Virus record (IMG/VR): IMGVR_UViG_3300046535_000809
Location: 1 to 23,003 of that record
Reading direction: 5' to 3' (one strand)
From: a virus
Length of the DNA stretch: 23,003 bases
The notes under the pieces are model-generated. The model made no database searches and was not told where the DNA came from. It saw only the letters and a list, made by a program, of their open reading frames with translations. The translations under genes were made by a program, and so were the position numbers. The number at the start of each line of letters is the position of its first letter. The stretch's first letter is position 1. Shown piece after piece: positions 6,315 to 13,144 of the stretch.

Positions 6315-6636
6315 CGGTAACTCGTGCGTCCGCAGCAAGTAAGGCCGCATACGCCTTGGCGGTTTTGTGGGACATGATCATGCGCATGATGGGTTGTTTG
6401 GCGACAATGGATTCCGTTGCCCGCTTCAGCATATCGACCGTAAGTGCTGGCCCTTCATTGAGTAAGCGGCAGGCGACTGCTTCAGCGACATCCTCGGGTG
6501 TAAGGCGGGCGTTGTGGAGGTTGCCATTGACATCAATGCCGATGACATGGGTGTCAGGAGTGTGTGCGTTGATGAAGATCGGAATGCCGTTGAAGATCAT
6601 AGACTTAGCCGACCAATCGGATGCGGAGACGTTCAT
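6301..6636 (-). CDS. hypothetical protein, 111 aa, RLL motif
   Basis: Unknown protein. I take the ATG at 6636, which overlaps the TGA of the upstream gene, over the in-frame ATG at 6678 that encodes a Gly/Ala-rich extension inside that gene. The first half looks like a small beta domain (MIFNGIPIFINAHTPDTHVI, GIDVNGNLHNARL). Residues 53-62 are AVACRLLNEG, the recurring motif, followed by PALTVDMLKRATES and a helical, Ala-rich C-terminus. It has no visible catalytic signature. Confidence 0.7.
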   Translation of the reverse strand: MNVSASDWSAKSMIFNGIPIFINAHTPDTHVIGIDVNGNLHNARLTPEDVAEAVACRLLNEGPALTVDMLKRATESIVAKQPIMRMIMSHKTAKAYAALLAADARVTDAEV

Positions 6637-6863
6637 GGGCGCTCGGCCTGCGGCCCTCGCGCCACAACCGCCTCCCACGGGGACAGGGATTGGGGAACCG
6701 GCGTGGCCGTGACGGTTTCGCTCACGACCATACCGTTATGACGATCGTGTTCGTGGGCGGCGATGCTCGTAGCGATCTGGAGTGCGTGGTGCTTATCTTT
6801 GGCGTCGAACACCACACGGATGTCGCGCACGATGGTTTCGCGGATGAGGATGGCGAATTTCAT
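6633..6863 (-). CDS. hypothetical protein, 76 aa, small alpha/beta domain
   Basis: Unknown protein. The ATG at 6863 follows GAAGGAGAAG, the clearest ribosome binding site in this operon. MKFAILIRETIVRDIRVVFD reads as two beta strands, then AKDKHHALQIATSIAAHEH as a helix and MVVSETVTATPV as a third strand; small phage proteins with this strand-strand-helix pattern are common, but no function is known to me. The RLL motif is absent. It overlaps its neighbours at both ends by one to four bases. Confidence 0.72.
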   Translation of the reverse strand: MKFAILIRETIVRDIRVVFDAKDKHHALQIATSIAAHEHDRHNGMVVSETVTATPVPQSLSPWEAVVARGPQAERP

Positions 6864-7078
6864 CAGTATAACTTCTCCTTCTTGCCAACCATCGCCAGCG
6901 ATTTCCTCAACCGCTTCAACACCTTCGGCGTGTTGGCGTGCTCGCGGGAATGCTGGCTGCGCGGCTTCTCCACGAGGTTCATCGGGTCGTTGTTGTCCTT
7001 GTTCTCGTCGGCATGATGCCGGATGTTACCCGGAGCGACCGGCTTCTTCATGTGTGCGTCGGATTTGCGATCTCTCAT
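6863..7078 (-). CDS. small basic hypothetical protein, 71 aa
   Basis: Unknown, very basic and hydrophilic protein (MRDRKSDAHMKKPVAPGN at the start; TPKVLKRLRKSLAMVGKKEKLY at the end), probably partly disordered. The ATG at 7078 overlaps the stop of the upstream gene (ATGA) and its own TGA shares a base with the next ATG. The charge would allow nucleic-acid binding. An alternative start at an internal Met (residue 10) is possible. The RLL motif is not present, although VLKRLRKSL is loosely similar. Confidence 0.65.
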   Translation of the reverse strand: MRDRKSDAHMKKPVAPGNIRHHADENKDNNDPMNLVEKPRSQHSREHANTPKVLKRLRKSLAMVGKKEKLY

Positions 7079-7365
7079 ACCTTCACTTCCTTCTTCCCAT
7101 CGTTGATCAACACGCGGGCCTTCGGGGGTTCCGGATCTTCGGGCACGCGCTTAACTTCTTTGTAGAGAATGTATTTGGGGAAGTTCCCCGCGACGGCTAC
7201 TTCAGGAATCATGCCACCCGCACCATCGGAGACATTCTGGAACTTCATGGGGATTTGGTCAGTGGCCTTGAAGATCATATGGCCGATGATGCGGCGCATT
7301 CCGGCGTTTCGACCGCTCAAGATGTGGACGACGATACGCTTCTCTTTGTCCTGTAACTCTGTCAT
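7075..7365 (-). CDS. hypothetical protein, 96 aa, first gene of leftward operon
   Basis: Unknown protein, probably beta-rich: KRIVVHILSGRNAGMRRIIG, MIFKATDQIPMKFQNV and ARVLINDGKKEVKV. ACTGAGGCCAC before the ATG at 7365 is an acceptable ribosome binding site. It heads the six-gene leftward operon and starts only 58 bases from the GTG of the rightward terminase block, so the two operons diverge from a very short promoter region. No recognisable catalytic motif. Confidence 0.72.
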   Translation of the reverse strand: MTELQDKEKRIVVHILSGRNAGMRRIIGHMIFKATDQIPMKFQNVSDGAGGMIPEVAVAGNFPKYILYKEVKRVPEDPEPPKARVLINDGKKEVKV

Positions 7366-7375
7366 GTGGCCTCAG

Positions 7376-7412
7376 TTGTAGCGGTGCAAGTATTGTGCCA
7401 TACTTACGGGCA
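7376..7412 (+). promoter_or_regulatory. phage promoter candidate, copy A, before terminase block
   Basis: TTGTAG (7376-7381) as a weak -35, 17-base spacing, then an extended -10 TGC-CATACT (7396-7404) with CGGGCA at 7407-7412. From 7386 to 7412 it matches copy B at 13050-13076 in 23 of 27 positions, with the core GTGCCATACT identical. Both copies point right and sit in front of structural operons, which supports a real shared promoter or transcription-factor site. Confidence 0.65.
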
Positions 7413-7423
7413 AGGGGGATTCT

Positions 7424-8074
7424 GTGGCTGTGTTTGGCAAAAAGCGTTGGCCGCGTCCAAATGGACGCCCTAAGCGCCTTGGTGCTGACCCGCCTGTTAG
7501 CGTGCTGTCCCCTTCTCCAGCACCCGCTGACGGCACGTCACAGGATCCCCCTTCTACGACCGCCAGAAATGTAAGACGAAACGGTAAGTCGCACGTCGCC
7601 AAGGGGAAGCCGAGTTGGTATCTGCCACCCGACAGCAAGGTTCGGGCCGTCGCCATGACGATCATGGCCATGCGGGCGGCGGGACGGGATGATGACGACA
7701 TTGCGAAGGAGCTAAGCATCGGGCGTGCCAGCATTTCGAGCTACGTGTATCGGGCGGCGAAGAACAACTGGATCACCGCTGATACGCCCGCCGATCGCGT
7801 CAAGGTCGAATTGCTTCACAAAACGGTTGATCGGATTAAGGAAGGGCTGGACGATTCAACCCGCCACAACACGAGCGGCATGATGGTGCGGACGGCAGTG
7901 GCGATGGATCTGGCGAAGGGCACGATCTTCAAGGAGTTCGAAGCCGGGGATGCAAAGAGCGTGCCAAATACGATTGTCGCAGTTCAGGTGGTCATGCCCG
8001 ATGGTGCGCCGCAGATCATGCGCGAGGATACCGCAGGCGGGCGACCCAACTACATCGAAGGGGACGTGAAGTGA
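7424..8074 (+). CDS. putative small terminase subunit (TerS-like, HTH)
   Basis: A 216-residue protein two small genes upstream of the large terminase. The start is GTG at 7424 after CAAGGGGG. The first 60 residues are basic and Pro/Ser/Arg-rich, probably flexible. Residues about 72-115 form a helix-turn-helix region (AMRAAGRDDDDIAKELSIG then RASISSYVYRAAKNNWI), as in TerS proteins and other DNA-binding factors. A helical middle part (VKVELLHKTVDRIKEGLDD) could support oligomerisation. In phages the TerS binds packaging sites on DNA and activates the TerL motor. The position and HTH support this role, but a transcription factor is an alternative. Confidence 0.65.
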   Translation: MAVFGKKRWPRPNGRPKRLGADPPVSVLSPSPAPADGTSQDPPSTTARNVRRNGKSHVAKGKPSWYLPPDSKVRAVAMTIMAMRAAGRDDDDIAKELSIGRASISSYVYRAAKNNWITADTPADRVKVELLHKTVDRIKEGLDDSTRHNTSGMMVRTAVAMDLAKGTIFKEFEAGDAKSVPNTIVAVQVVMPDGAPQIMREDTAGGRPNYIEGDVK

Positions 8075-8253
8075 TCGAGGATGTCGATGCGCGGCCAAGC
8101 TGCCTGCCCATGCGGGTGATCGACAACAAGAAGACGCTGGTGTTCCGGATGGACGTGCTTGGCGAAGGCACGATGGAAATGGTCGTCGAGAGCGAGAAGT
8201 TTACAGGCCGGTTGATCTACAGAGGAATGCGTATATGCCTTACAACGAAGTGA
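8071..8253 (+). CDS. hypothetical protein, 60 aa
   Basis: Unknown small protein with a GTG start overlapping the stop of the TerS-like gene (GTGA). It looks like a small beta-sheet domain: MRVIDNKKTLVFRMDVLGEG, TMEMVVESEKFTGRLIYRGM. It overlaps the following gene by 19 bases. The existence of the gene is supported by coupling and by filling the space between two terminase-block genes, but it has no family that I recognise. Confidence 0.6.
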   Translation: MIEDVDARPSCLPMRVIDNKKTLVFRMDVLGEGTMEMVVESEKFTGRLIYRGMRICLTTK

Positions 8254-8435
8254 TGCCCAAGTTTGGTAAGGGGAACCTGCACAGCGGCAGCAAGGGCGGG
8301 CCGGTGGTCAAGAACCCAAAGCAGGCCGTTGCGATCATGTATAGCGAGAAGGGCGAGGCCAAGAAGGGCAAGAAGGAATACCAGCCCAAGGGCAAGGCCA
8401 GTCTGGCTGGAATCAAGAACGCGGTGAATGGCTAA
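8235..8435 (+). CDS. small Lys/Gly-rich protein, DUF6496-like
   Basis: A 66-residue, highly basic protein: VMPKFGKGNLHSGSKGGPVV then KNPKQAVAIMYSEKGEAKKGKK. From memory this matches the pattern of DUF6496 proteins (HSGSKxGPxVxxxKQAVAIAxSE), short proteins common in phages and some bacteria with no known function. GAGGAATGCGTAT precedes the ATG. It ends with a second helix (ASLAGIKNAV). It overlaps the terminase gene by eight bases. The small protein at 20301..20483 is of a similar Lys/Ala-rich type. Confidence 0.7.
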   Translation: MPYNEVMPKFGKGNLHSGSKGGPVVKNPKQAVAIMYSEKGEAKKGKKEYQPKGKASLAGIKNAVNG

Positions 8436-10062
8436 CGTCCGACTACCTCCGGGGTGTGGCGACAATCTCCACGAGCCATATCTCTACAATCCCTACCTGC
8501 ATGACCCGACGAAGGGCTTCTTCGCCGCGTTGCGGATGCGGGTGTGTCTGAAGTGCAAGCAGTCGGGGTATCGCAATGCAAACGGCTCTTTTGACTGCAC
8601 TCGGTGTGGCACTCATCATACAGACGCTGACTCTGCCCCACGGGCCTACGATAACTTTCTACTGTTATCAGGCAGGCAAGGCGGTAAGACGTTGGGCGGC
8701 GCGCATGCGGTCAGGGAAGAACTGACGATCCCCAACAGTCATTGGTGGGTGTTGGGTCCGACCTACAAGATTCTATGGGACAGCACCATTCCCACGCTGG
8801 TCAAGCTGCTCAATCCGGACTGGATCAAGCGGTGGGACAGTGATCGTGAAGAGATCGATTTCGTCAATGGAAGCAAAGTATCTTTTCGTTCATTGGAAGA
8901 CCCTGAGCGCGCTCGTGGTCCGCAGGGGCTTAAGGGCGGATGGTTTGACGAGGCGGCACAATGTCCTGAACGCGGTTTTCAGGTTTTTAAGCCGACGTTG
9001 CTGAAGTCATCGGGCATCATCATCGCTACCACCACGGTCCTTGGGTTCGATTGGACCTACGACGAGATTGAGAAGCAGGCGGCAGTTTACAAGAACCCCG
9101 GCTATTGGTATGCGCGATGGTGGACAGAAGAGAACCCGTTGTTCCGCTCCAGCCCGCAGATCATGGAGAAGCTGGCGCGGGCGAAGGCGCAGGCCGAGGC
9201 AAACGGTGGGCAGGCATTGGCCTTCTACGAGCAGGAGTATCGAGGAGAGAGGAAGAATGCGTCTGGACTTATCTACGATTACTCGCTGATCGAGAAGCAG
9301 ACGCTCTTGACGGACGATGAGATCAAGAAGTTGTTACCGGAGTGGCCCGCGATTCATCCTGACCGCACGGTTCTTGTTGGCTTGGATAGTGGTGTTGACC
9401 ATCCTTTTGGCGCGGTTCTTATTGTGGTTACGCCCAAGGGTCTGATCGTCGTTGATGAATATTTGGAGCGGCGGAAGGCGATCAGTCAGCATCTCGATCC
9501 GATCGCCACGCAGTTCAAAGTTCGTGGACGCGGCGACGTGAAGTGGGCGGCGAACAAGAACGAGGCGAACCTGCGGCTGGAGTTTGGTCTACGTGGGGTG
9601 GGCGTGATGCCCGCTGAAAATAAGCACCAGATCGGCATTCAGCGCGTGCAAAGTTGGCTGTATGCGAACCAGCTGTATTTCGCCTACACCGTGCCGCGCA
9701 CGCTGGAGCAGATGCGCGCGTATCGCAATGCCGATAACACGAAGCCTTCGACCGGCGAGAAGCGACCACTGGAGAACGTCTTCAAGTTTAAGGACGAACT
9801 GCCCGATGCCATTCGTTACGCGATTATGGCGTGGCCCGAATTGCCCGAAGACATCGATCGCGGAAAGAGCGAGGAGGATCGTGCGCGCGAGAAGAAGCGG
9901 TGGGATGCGTTGAGTGAGCGGGAACAGCAGGAGATCTTGCGGCTGCGTGAGTATGCGAAGGAGCAGGAGCACAATCCGGACGAACTACCCGCCGATGATG
10001 CCGCCTATCCGATGGGCAATTTCTTTGGCGATCCCAATGAGACGCAATCGTGGTTGTCCTGA
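8428..10062 (+). CDS. terL: terminase large subunit with N-terminal zinc ribbon
   Basis: The 544-residue DNA-packaging motor and nuclease. Residues 40-60 hold a zinc ribbon CxxC...CxxC (C40, C43, C57, C60) ahead of the ATPase, which is unusual for TerL. ATPase: Walker A SGRQGGKT at 81-88, Walker B GGWFDEAA with D174/E175, and the coupling region IIIATTTVLGF. C-terminal RNase H-like nuclease: D320 in VLVGLDSG, the acidic pair D343/E344 in VVDEYLERR, and the Asp in ELPDAIRYA near 457-460. All key acidic residues seem present, so ATPase and nuclease are likely active. TerL docks on the portal encoded downstream. The start overlaps the previous gene by eight bases with only a weak GGTGA in front. 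Confidence 0.95.
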   Translation: MANVRLPPGCGDNLHEPYLYNPYLHDPTKGFFAALRMRVCLKCKQSGYRNANGSFDCTRCGTHHTDADSAPRAYDNFLLLSGRQGGKTLGGAHAVREELTIPNSHWWVLGPTYKILWDSTIPTLVKLLNPDWIKRWDSDREEIDFVNGSKVSFRSLEDPERARGPQGLKGGWFDEAAQCPERGFQVFKPTLLKSSGIIIATTTVLGFDWTYDEIEKQAAVYKNPGYWYARWWTEENPLFRSSPQIMEKLARAKAQAEANGGQALAFYEQEYRGERKNASGLIYDYSLIEKQTLLTDDEIKKLLPEWPAIHPDRTVLVGLDSGVDHPFGAVLIVVTPKGLIVVDEYLERRKAISQHLDPIATQFKVRGRGDVKWAANKNEANLRLEFGLRGVGVMPAENKHQIGIQRVQSWLYANQLYFAYTVPRTLEQMRAYRNADNTKPSTGEKRPLENVFKFKDELPDAIRYAIMAWPELPEDIDRGKSEEDRAREKKRWDALSEREQQEILRLREYAKEQEHNPDELPADDAAYPMGNFFGDPNETQSWLS

Positions 10063-10157
10063 AGTGTGAATGGGCGCAATGTCCCGGGTTTGCGGGAAAG
10101 GTTGCGGTAACACAAACGTTACCATGCGACTGTGGAAGGGCACCGAAGAAGGGGTGA
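10050..10157 (+). CDS. candidate 35-aa four-cysteine miniprotein
   Basis: A short frame from GTG at 10050 (inside the terL end, another frame) to TGA at 10155-10157, just before the next start. It reads MVVLKCEWAQC, then PGFAGKVAVTQTLPCDCGRAPKKG: C6, C11, C26 and C28, with turn residues CG and PG, like a small zinc-binding knuckle. It fills the otherwise empty gap between terL and the 10161 gene. Weaknesses: a GTG start, only a weak GAGA ribosome binding site, and short length. The gap DNA can also form hairpins (10082-10097 and 10106-10123), which may be a by-product of coding. Confidence 0.45.
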   Translation: MVVLKCEWAQCPGFAGKVAVTQTLPCDCGRAPKKG

Positions 10158-10160
10158 GTC

Positions 10161-10517
10161 ATGTGGATCAGTAGTGAAGCGTTTGAACGGTTGTTGAAAG
10201 ACGCGGGGAAGGCGGAAGGACGCGCGCAGGCGTTGGAGATTCGTGCGGCAGCGCAGGAAGCCTCGATGGATTGGATGAAGGCGCGGTTGACGCAGTTGGA
10301 GTATGAACGGGCGCAGTTGATCAAGAACTACATGGGCGTGACGATTCCGGTGGCAGAGTTTCAGAAGCCGGAAGAGACGTTCGAACGCAGCAGTGAGTCC
10401 TTGCTCGGCGCGGCCGTCAGCTACGAGGACGTGGGCGACGAAGAAGCGAAGCGGCAAGGGCTGGATTGGGACGGACAGGGCCGTTTGATGCGGCACGGTA
10501 AATTGGTTCAGGAGTAG
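10161..10517 (+). CDS. hypothetical coiled-coil protein between terminase and portal
   Basis: A 118-residue protein beginning MWISSEAFERLLKDAGKAEG. Residues about 5-58 form a long charged helix with heptad-like hydrophobics (ALEIRAAAQEASMDWMKARL, LEYERAQLIKNY), suggesting a coiled coil and oligomerisation. The C-terminal half is acidic and probably less ordered (YEDVGDEEAKRQGLDWDGQG). GGGGTGAG precedes the ATG. Lying between terL and portal it may be a packaging or head accessory protein; I do not recognise a family. The RLLKDAG near the N-terminus only weakly recalls the RLL motif of the non-structural genes. Confidence 0.75.
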   Translation: MWISSEAFERLLKDAGKAEGRAQALEIRAAAQEASMDWMKARLTQLEYERAQLIKNYMGVTIPVAEFQKPEETFERSSESLLGAAVSYEDVGDEEAKRQGLDWDGQGRLMRHGKLVQE

Positions 10518-10519
10518 TC

Positions 10520-13042
10520 ATGTCACTCACGACGCCGAAAGATACAGCAAATGTGGACCCGTCACCCAAGAACGACGGCACGTCGAAAGAGAATCCGCAG
10601 ACCGGTGGGTTTGACGACGATTCGTTGATCGGGTTGTGGGAAGTGATGAAGCACGAGTGTTACGACTCGCGCTGGATCTTCGAACGCCAGTGGCAGCGCA
10701 ATATCTGGTATGTGCTCGGGCGGCAGTGGATCGAGTATCAGAGCAAGTATGGCGGGTGGCGCGACAAGCGCATGGCCGCATGGATCCCACGGCCCGTGAC
10801 GAACAAGTGCAAGGAAGCCGTGCAGGCCATTCGTGCGATGTTCACCAGTATCAATCTGACGGTGAATGTCAGGCCGAATGGCACGGACCCGGCCAATGTG
10901 TCGGCTGCGGCGACTGCCGATAGCATGGCTCCGCTACTGCATGAAGTGCATCTCATGGATCAGGCGATGAGCGAGTTCGACTTCTGGTTGCTCGTGGCCG
11001 GGAATGCCTTCCTGCACAGCTACGTGGACTACGATGTCAAGCACGGCACCATCACCGACAACGTGATGCAGTGCGCGCAGTGCGGAGCGCAGACACCAGA
11101 GAGCAAGTTGGTGGGCGCGCCGCCGACCTGTCCGGAATGTGGCGCATCGGACCTTCAGCCTGCGGTGGATGAGACGGGCGCACCGGCCAGCAACACGCTG
11201 ACCAAGGGTATGCCTGCCACGATGGTGCTGTCGCCGCTGGAGATTGCATTTCCGAATAGCTACACACGCTTTGACGACGTGCCATACGTGGTGCGGGCGC
11301 GTTGGAGAACCAAGCGGTATTACGAGAGTCAGCCCGATCCGGAAATGCAGCGGCTGGCGCAGACGATCACGTGGACGAAGAGTCCGCAGGATCACAGCAT
11401 GGCCCTCTTCACCAGCTTGGTGCAGACCAATGATTTGGGCATCACGCCGATCTACTGGTCGGAAGGCAGCGGACGTGGCGGTCAGAATGATGAAGGCGTC
11501 ACCGAATATGAAGTGTGGATGAAGCCGACCGCACAATATCCGGATGGCCTTGTGTTTCGACTGGTGGATGATTCGACCAGCCCGAAGATCGTGCATATGG
11601 AGCAGTCGGAGAGCATCCCCGGGCCGCTACCCTACACCGATGCCGATGGCAAACCGATCTTCACCTTCGCGCATGCATCGTTCGAACACGTCGGCGGTCG
11701 AATCTTGGGCAGCGGTGCCCTCGACCAGATCATTCAGAAGCAGGATCAGCTGAACCAGCTGGACAGCCAGATCATGCTCTGCTTGCAGCGCATGGCCAAC
11801 CCGGTGTGGCTGGAGCCAAAGGGTGCCGAAATTCAGAAGCTGACCGGCATGCCCGGATTGGTGATCAAGTGGAACCCGCTCACGGTGGGTGGGCAGGCCA
11901 AGCCGGAGCGCATCGCGGGTGTGCCGATCGATGCCTCGTTGATGGCGCTTCGTGAGCAGTATCTGAAGGACATCGAGGAGTTGTCGGGAACGTTCGACAT
12001 CATGAAGGGGCAACGACCGGCAGGCGTCGAAGCCTTTTCGGCCATTCAAGCGCTGATCGAGCGCAGTCAGGCACGATTCAGCAGCGTCTTCAAGTCCCGC
12101 GGCAACGCCTACAAGAACTGGTTCAAGTTCGCCATCGAATTGGAGCGGTCATTCGGTCCCGATCAGCGCGTTCGTCAGACGATGACGCCCGCAAGGACGT
12201 GGACGTATGAAATCTTCAAGAACGCGCAGCTTCAGGGCAGCGTGAATGTGGTGATCGAGGACGGTAGCCAGCAGCCGAAGACGAGCTTGGGCATGCGGGC
12301 GGCCGTTGAGCACGCCAGTTCGCTCAAACTGCTCAATATGGCTGACCCGGAGGTGCAATATGAGGCATTGAAGCTGTTTGGGCTGACAAATATGGTGCCG
12401 TCGATGGACATTGCCGTCCAATCGGCCCTCCAGAAGCAGCAGGCGTTCGAAGACTGGATGAACAACCCACAAGCGCAGCAGATGTTCATGCAGACCTTGC
12501 AGCAGCAGCAGACTCAGTTCCAACAGCAGTTGGAAATGGCTCAGTCGAAGTTCAAAGTGGATGCCGCGCATGCCCACGTGGACGAAACCGCGCCAATTCC
12601 GCAGTTCCAGCCGCCCCAAATGCCCAATATGCTGGATTCTACGCCACTCAAGTGGATGCCGTGGTGGAATGCGCCCATTCATCTCAAGGAATTCATCAAA
12701 TGGACGAACGATGACCACATCAAGGCCATTCTGGCAAAGAACCAGTTGGCGTTCGCCCTGTTGAGCGCGCATATGCAAGAACTGAACCAGAATATGCCGC
12801 AAGCGCCGTCCGAACCGCCGAAGGTCAACTTCTCCTTCGCTGAAGACGCCATGCAGGATCCGGAAGTGCGGAGTTACTTCGAAAAGACGACCGGAACGCC
12901 CCCAAGCGCCCCACCGCCCAAACCGGCTGCAAAACCGGACGGGAAGGGTGTTGCCGGGGCGGCTCGGGCCATGAAGAACTCGAATGACAACAGCGCTCCA
13001 GCGGGCAACAAGCCGCAGAAGCCGCAAGGACAGGGGGCTTGA
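10520..13042 (+). CDS. portal protein (P22-like size) with zinc-ribbon insertion
   Basis: An 840-residue portal, the dodecameric ring at the capsid vertex through which DNA enters and leaves. Portal-type features: N-terminal LWEVMKHECYDSRWIFERQW and YVLGRQWIEY, a long mixed alpha/beta clip and wing, ILGSGALDQIIQKQDQLNQL, and the stem-crown helices EELSGTFDIMKGQRPAGVEA and AIQALIERSQARFSSVFKSR. Residues 185-207 contain a zinc ribbon (C185, C188, C204, C207), an unusual insertion. Residues about 650-690 are Gln-rich and helical (TLQQQQTQFQQQLEMAQSKF), like the barrel of long portals. The tail (about 800-840) is Pro/Lys/Gly-rich and probably disordered. It follows AGGAG two bases after the previous stop. 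The length suits podovirus portals. Confidence 0.93.
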   Translation: MSLTTPKDTANVDPSPKNDGTSKENPQTGGFDDDSLIGLWEVMKHECYDSRWIFERQWQRNIWYVLGRQWIEYQSKYGGWRDKRMAAWIPRPVTNKCKEAVQAIRAMFTSINLTVNVRPNGTDPANVSAAATADSMAPLLHEVHLMDQAMSEFDFWLLVAGNAFLHSYVDYDVKHGTITDNVMQCAQCGAQTPESKLVGAPPTCPECGASDLQPAVDETGAPASNTLTKGMPATMVLSPLEIAFPNSYTRFDDVPYVVRARWRTKRYYESQPDPEMQRLAQTITWTKSPQDHSMALFTSLVQTNDLGITPIYWSEGSGRGGQNDEGVTEYEVWMKPTAQYPDGLVFRLVDDSTSPKIVHMEQSESIPGPLPYTDADGKPIFTFAHASFEHVGGRILGSGALDQIIQKQDQLNQLDSQIMLCLQRMANPVWLEPKGAEIQKLTGMPGLVIKWNPLTVGGQAKPERIAGVPIDASLMALREQYLKDIEELSGTFDIMKGQRPAGVEAFSAIQALIERSQARFSSVFKSRGNAYKNWFKFAIELERSFGPDQRVRQTMTPARTWTYEIFKNAQLQGSVNVVIEDGSQQPKTSLGMRAAVEHASSLKLLNMADPEVQYEALKLFGLTNMVPSMDIAVQSALQKQQAFEDWMNNPQAQQMFMQTLQQQQTQFQQQLEMAQSKFKVDAAHAHVDETAPIPQFQPPQMPNMLDSTPLKWMPWWNAPIHLKEFIKWTNDDHIKAILAKNQLAFALLSAHMQELNQNMPQAPSEPPKVNFSFAEDAMQDPEVRSYFEKTTGTPPSAPPPKPAAKPDGKGVAGAARAMKNSNDNSAPAGNKPQKPQGQGA

Positions 13043-13076
13043 TACCATCGCAAGTTTCGTGCCATACTATCGGGCA
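13039..13076 (+). promoter_or_regulatory. phage promoter candidate, copy B, before scaffold/capsid
   Basis: TTGATA (13039-13044) as a near-consensus -35, 18-base spacing, extended -10 TGC-CATACT (13060-13068) and CGGGCA (13071-13076). It begins at the portal stop codon and precedes the scaffold and capsid genes. It matches copy A at 7386-7412 in 23 of 27 positions. It would allow extra transcription of the genes needed in highest amount. Confidence 0.65.
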
Positions 13077-13100
13077 GAAGGGTTACGCAAGACGCGTGCC

Positions 13101-13126
13101 AATCGTTCCCACGCTCCGTGGGTATG
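13101..13126 (+). promoter_or_regulatory. hairpin in the leader of the scaffold gene, REP-like
   Basis: CCCACG-CTC-CGTGGG (13108-13122) forms a perfect 6-base stem, embedded in AATCGTTCCCACGCTCCGTG. From memory this is close to a dispersed palindromic element of many proteobacterial genomes (TCGTTCCCACGCTC...CGTGGGAATG). It sits between the promoter copy B and the TAAGGAG ribosome binding site of the scaffold, so it may stabilise the leader mRNA. The REP comparison is from memory only. Confidence 0.4.
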
Positions 13127-13144
13127 TTCTTTAAGGAGTAGACG

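Noticed and set aside
10082-10123. Two hairpins between terL and the 10161 gene as a terminator
   Set aside because: No T-run follows, and the same bases encode the candidate 35-residue protein, so the symmetry may be incidental.
11272-11288. GTGCCATACG inside the portal as a third promoter copy
   Set aside because: It matches only the first nine bases of the core, lacks the CGGGCA part, and lies within a coding region.
10934-11596. 220-codon open frame on the minus strand
   Set aside because: Opposite the portal coding sequence, His/Arg-rich shadow composition and no supporting start signal.
12149-13048. 299-codon open frame on the minus strand
   Set aside because: It lies entirely opposite the portal gene, has His/Leu/Arg-heavy composition typical of a shadow frame, and lacks a ribosome binding site.
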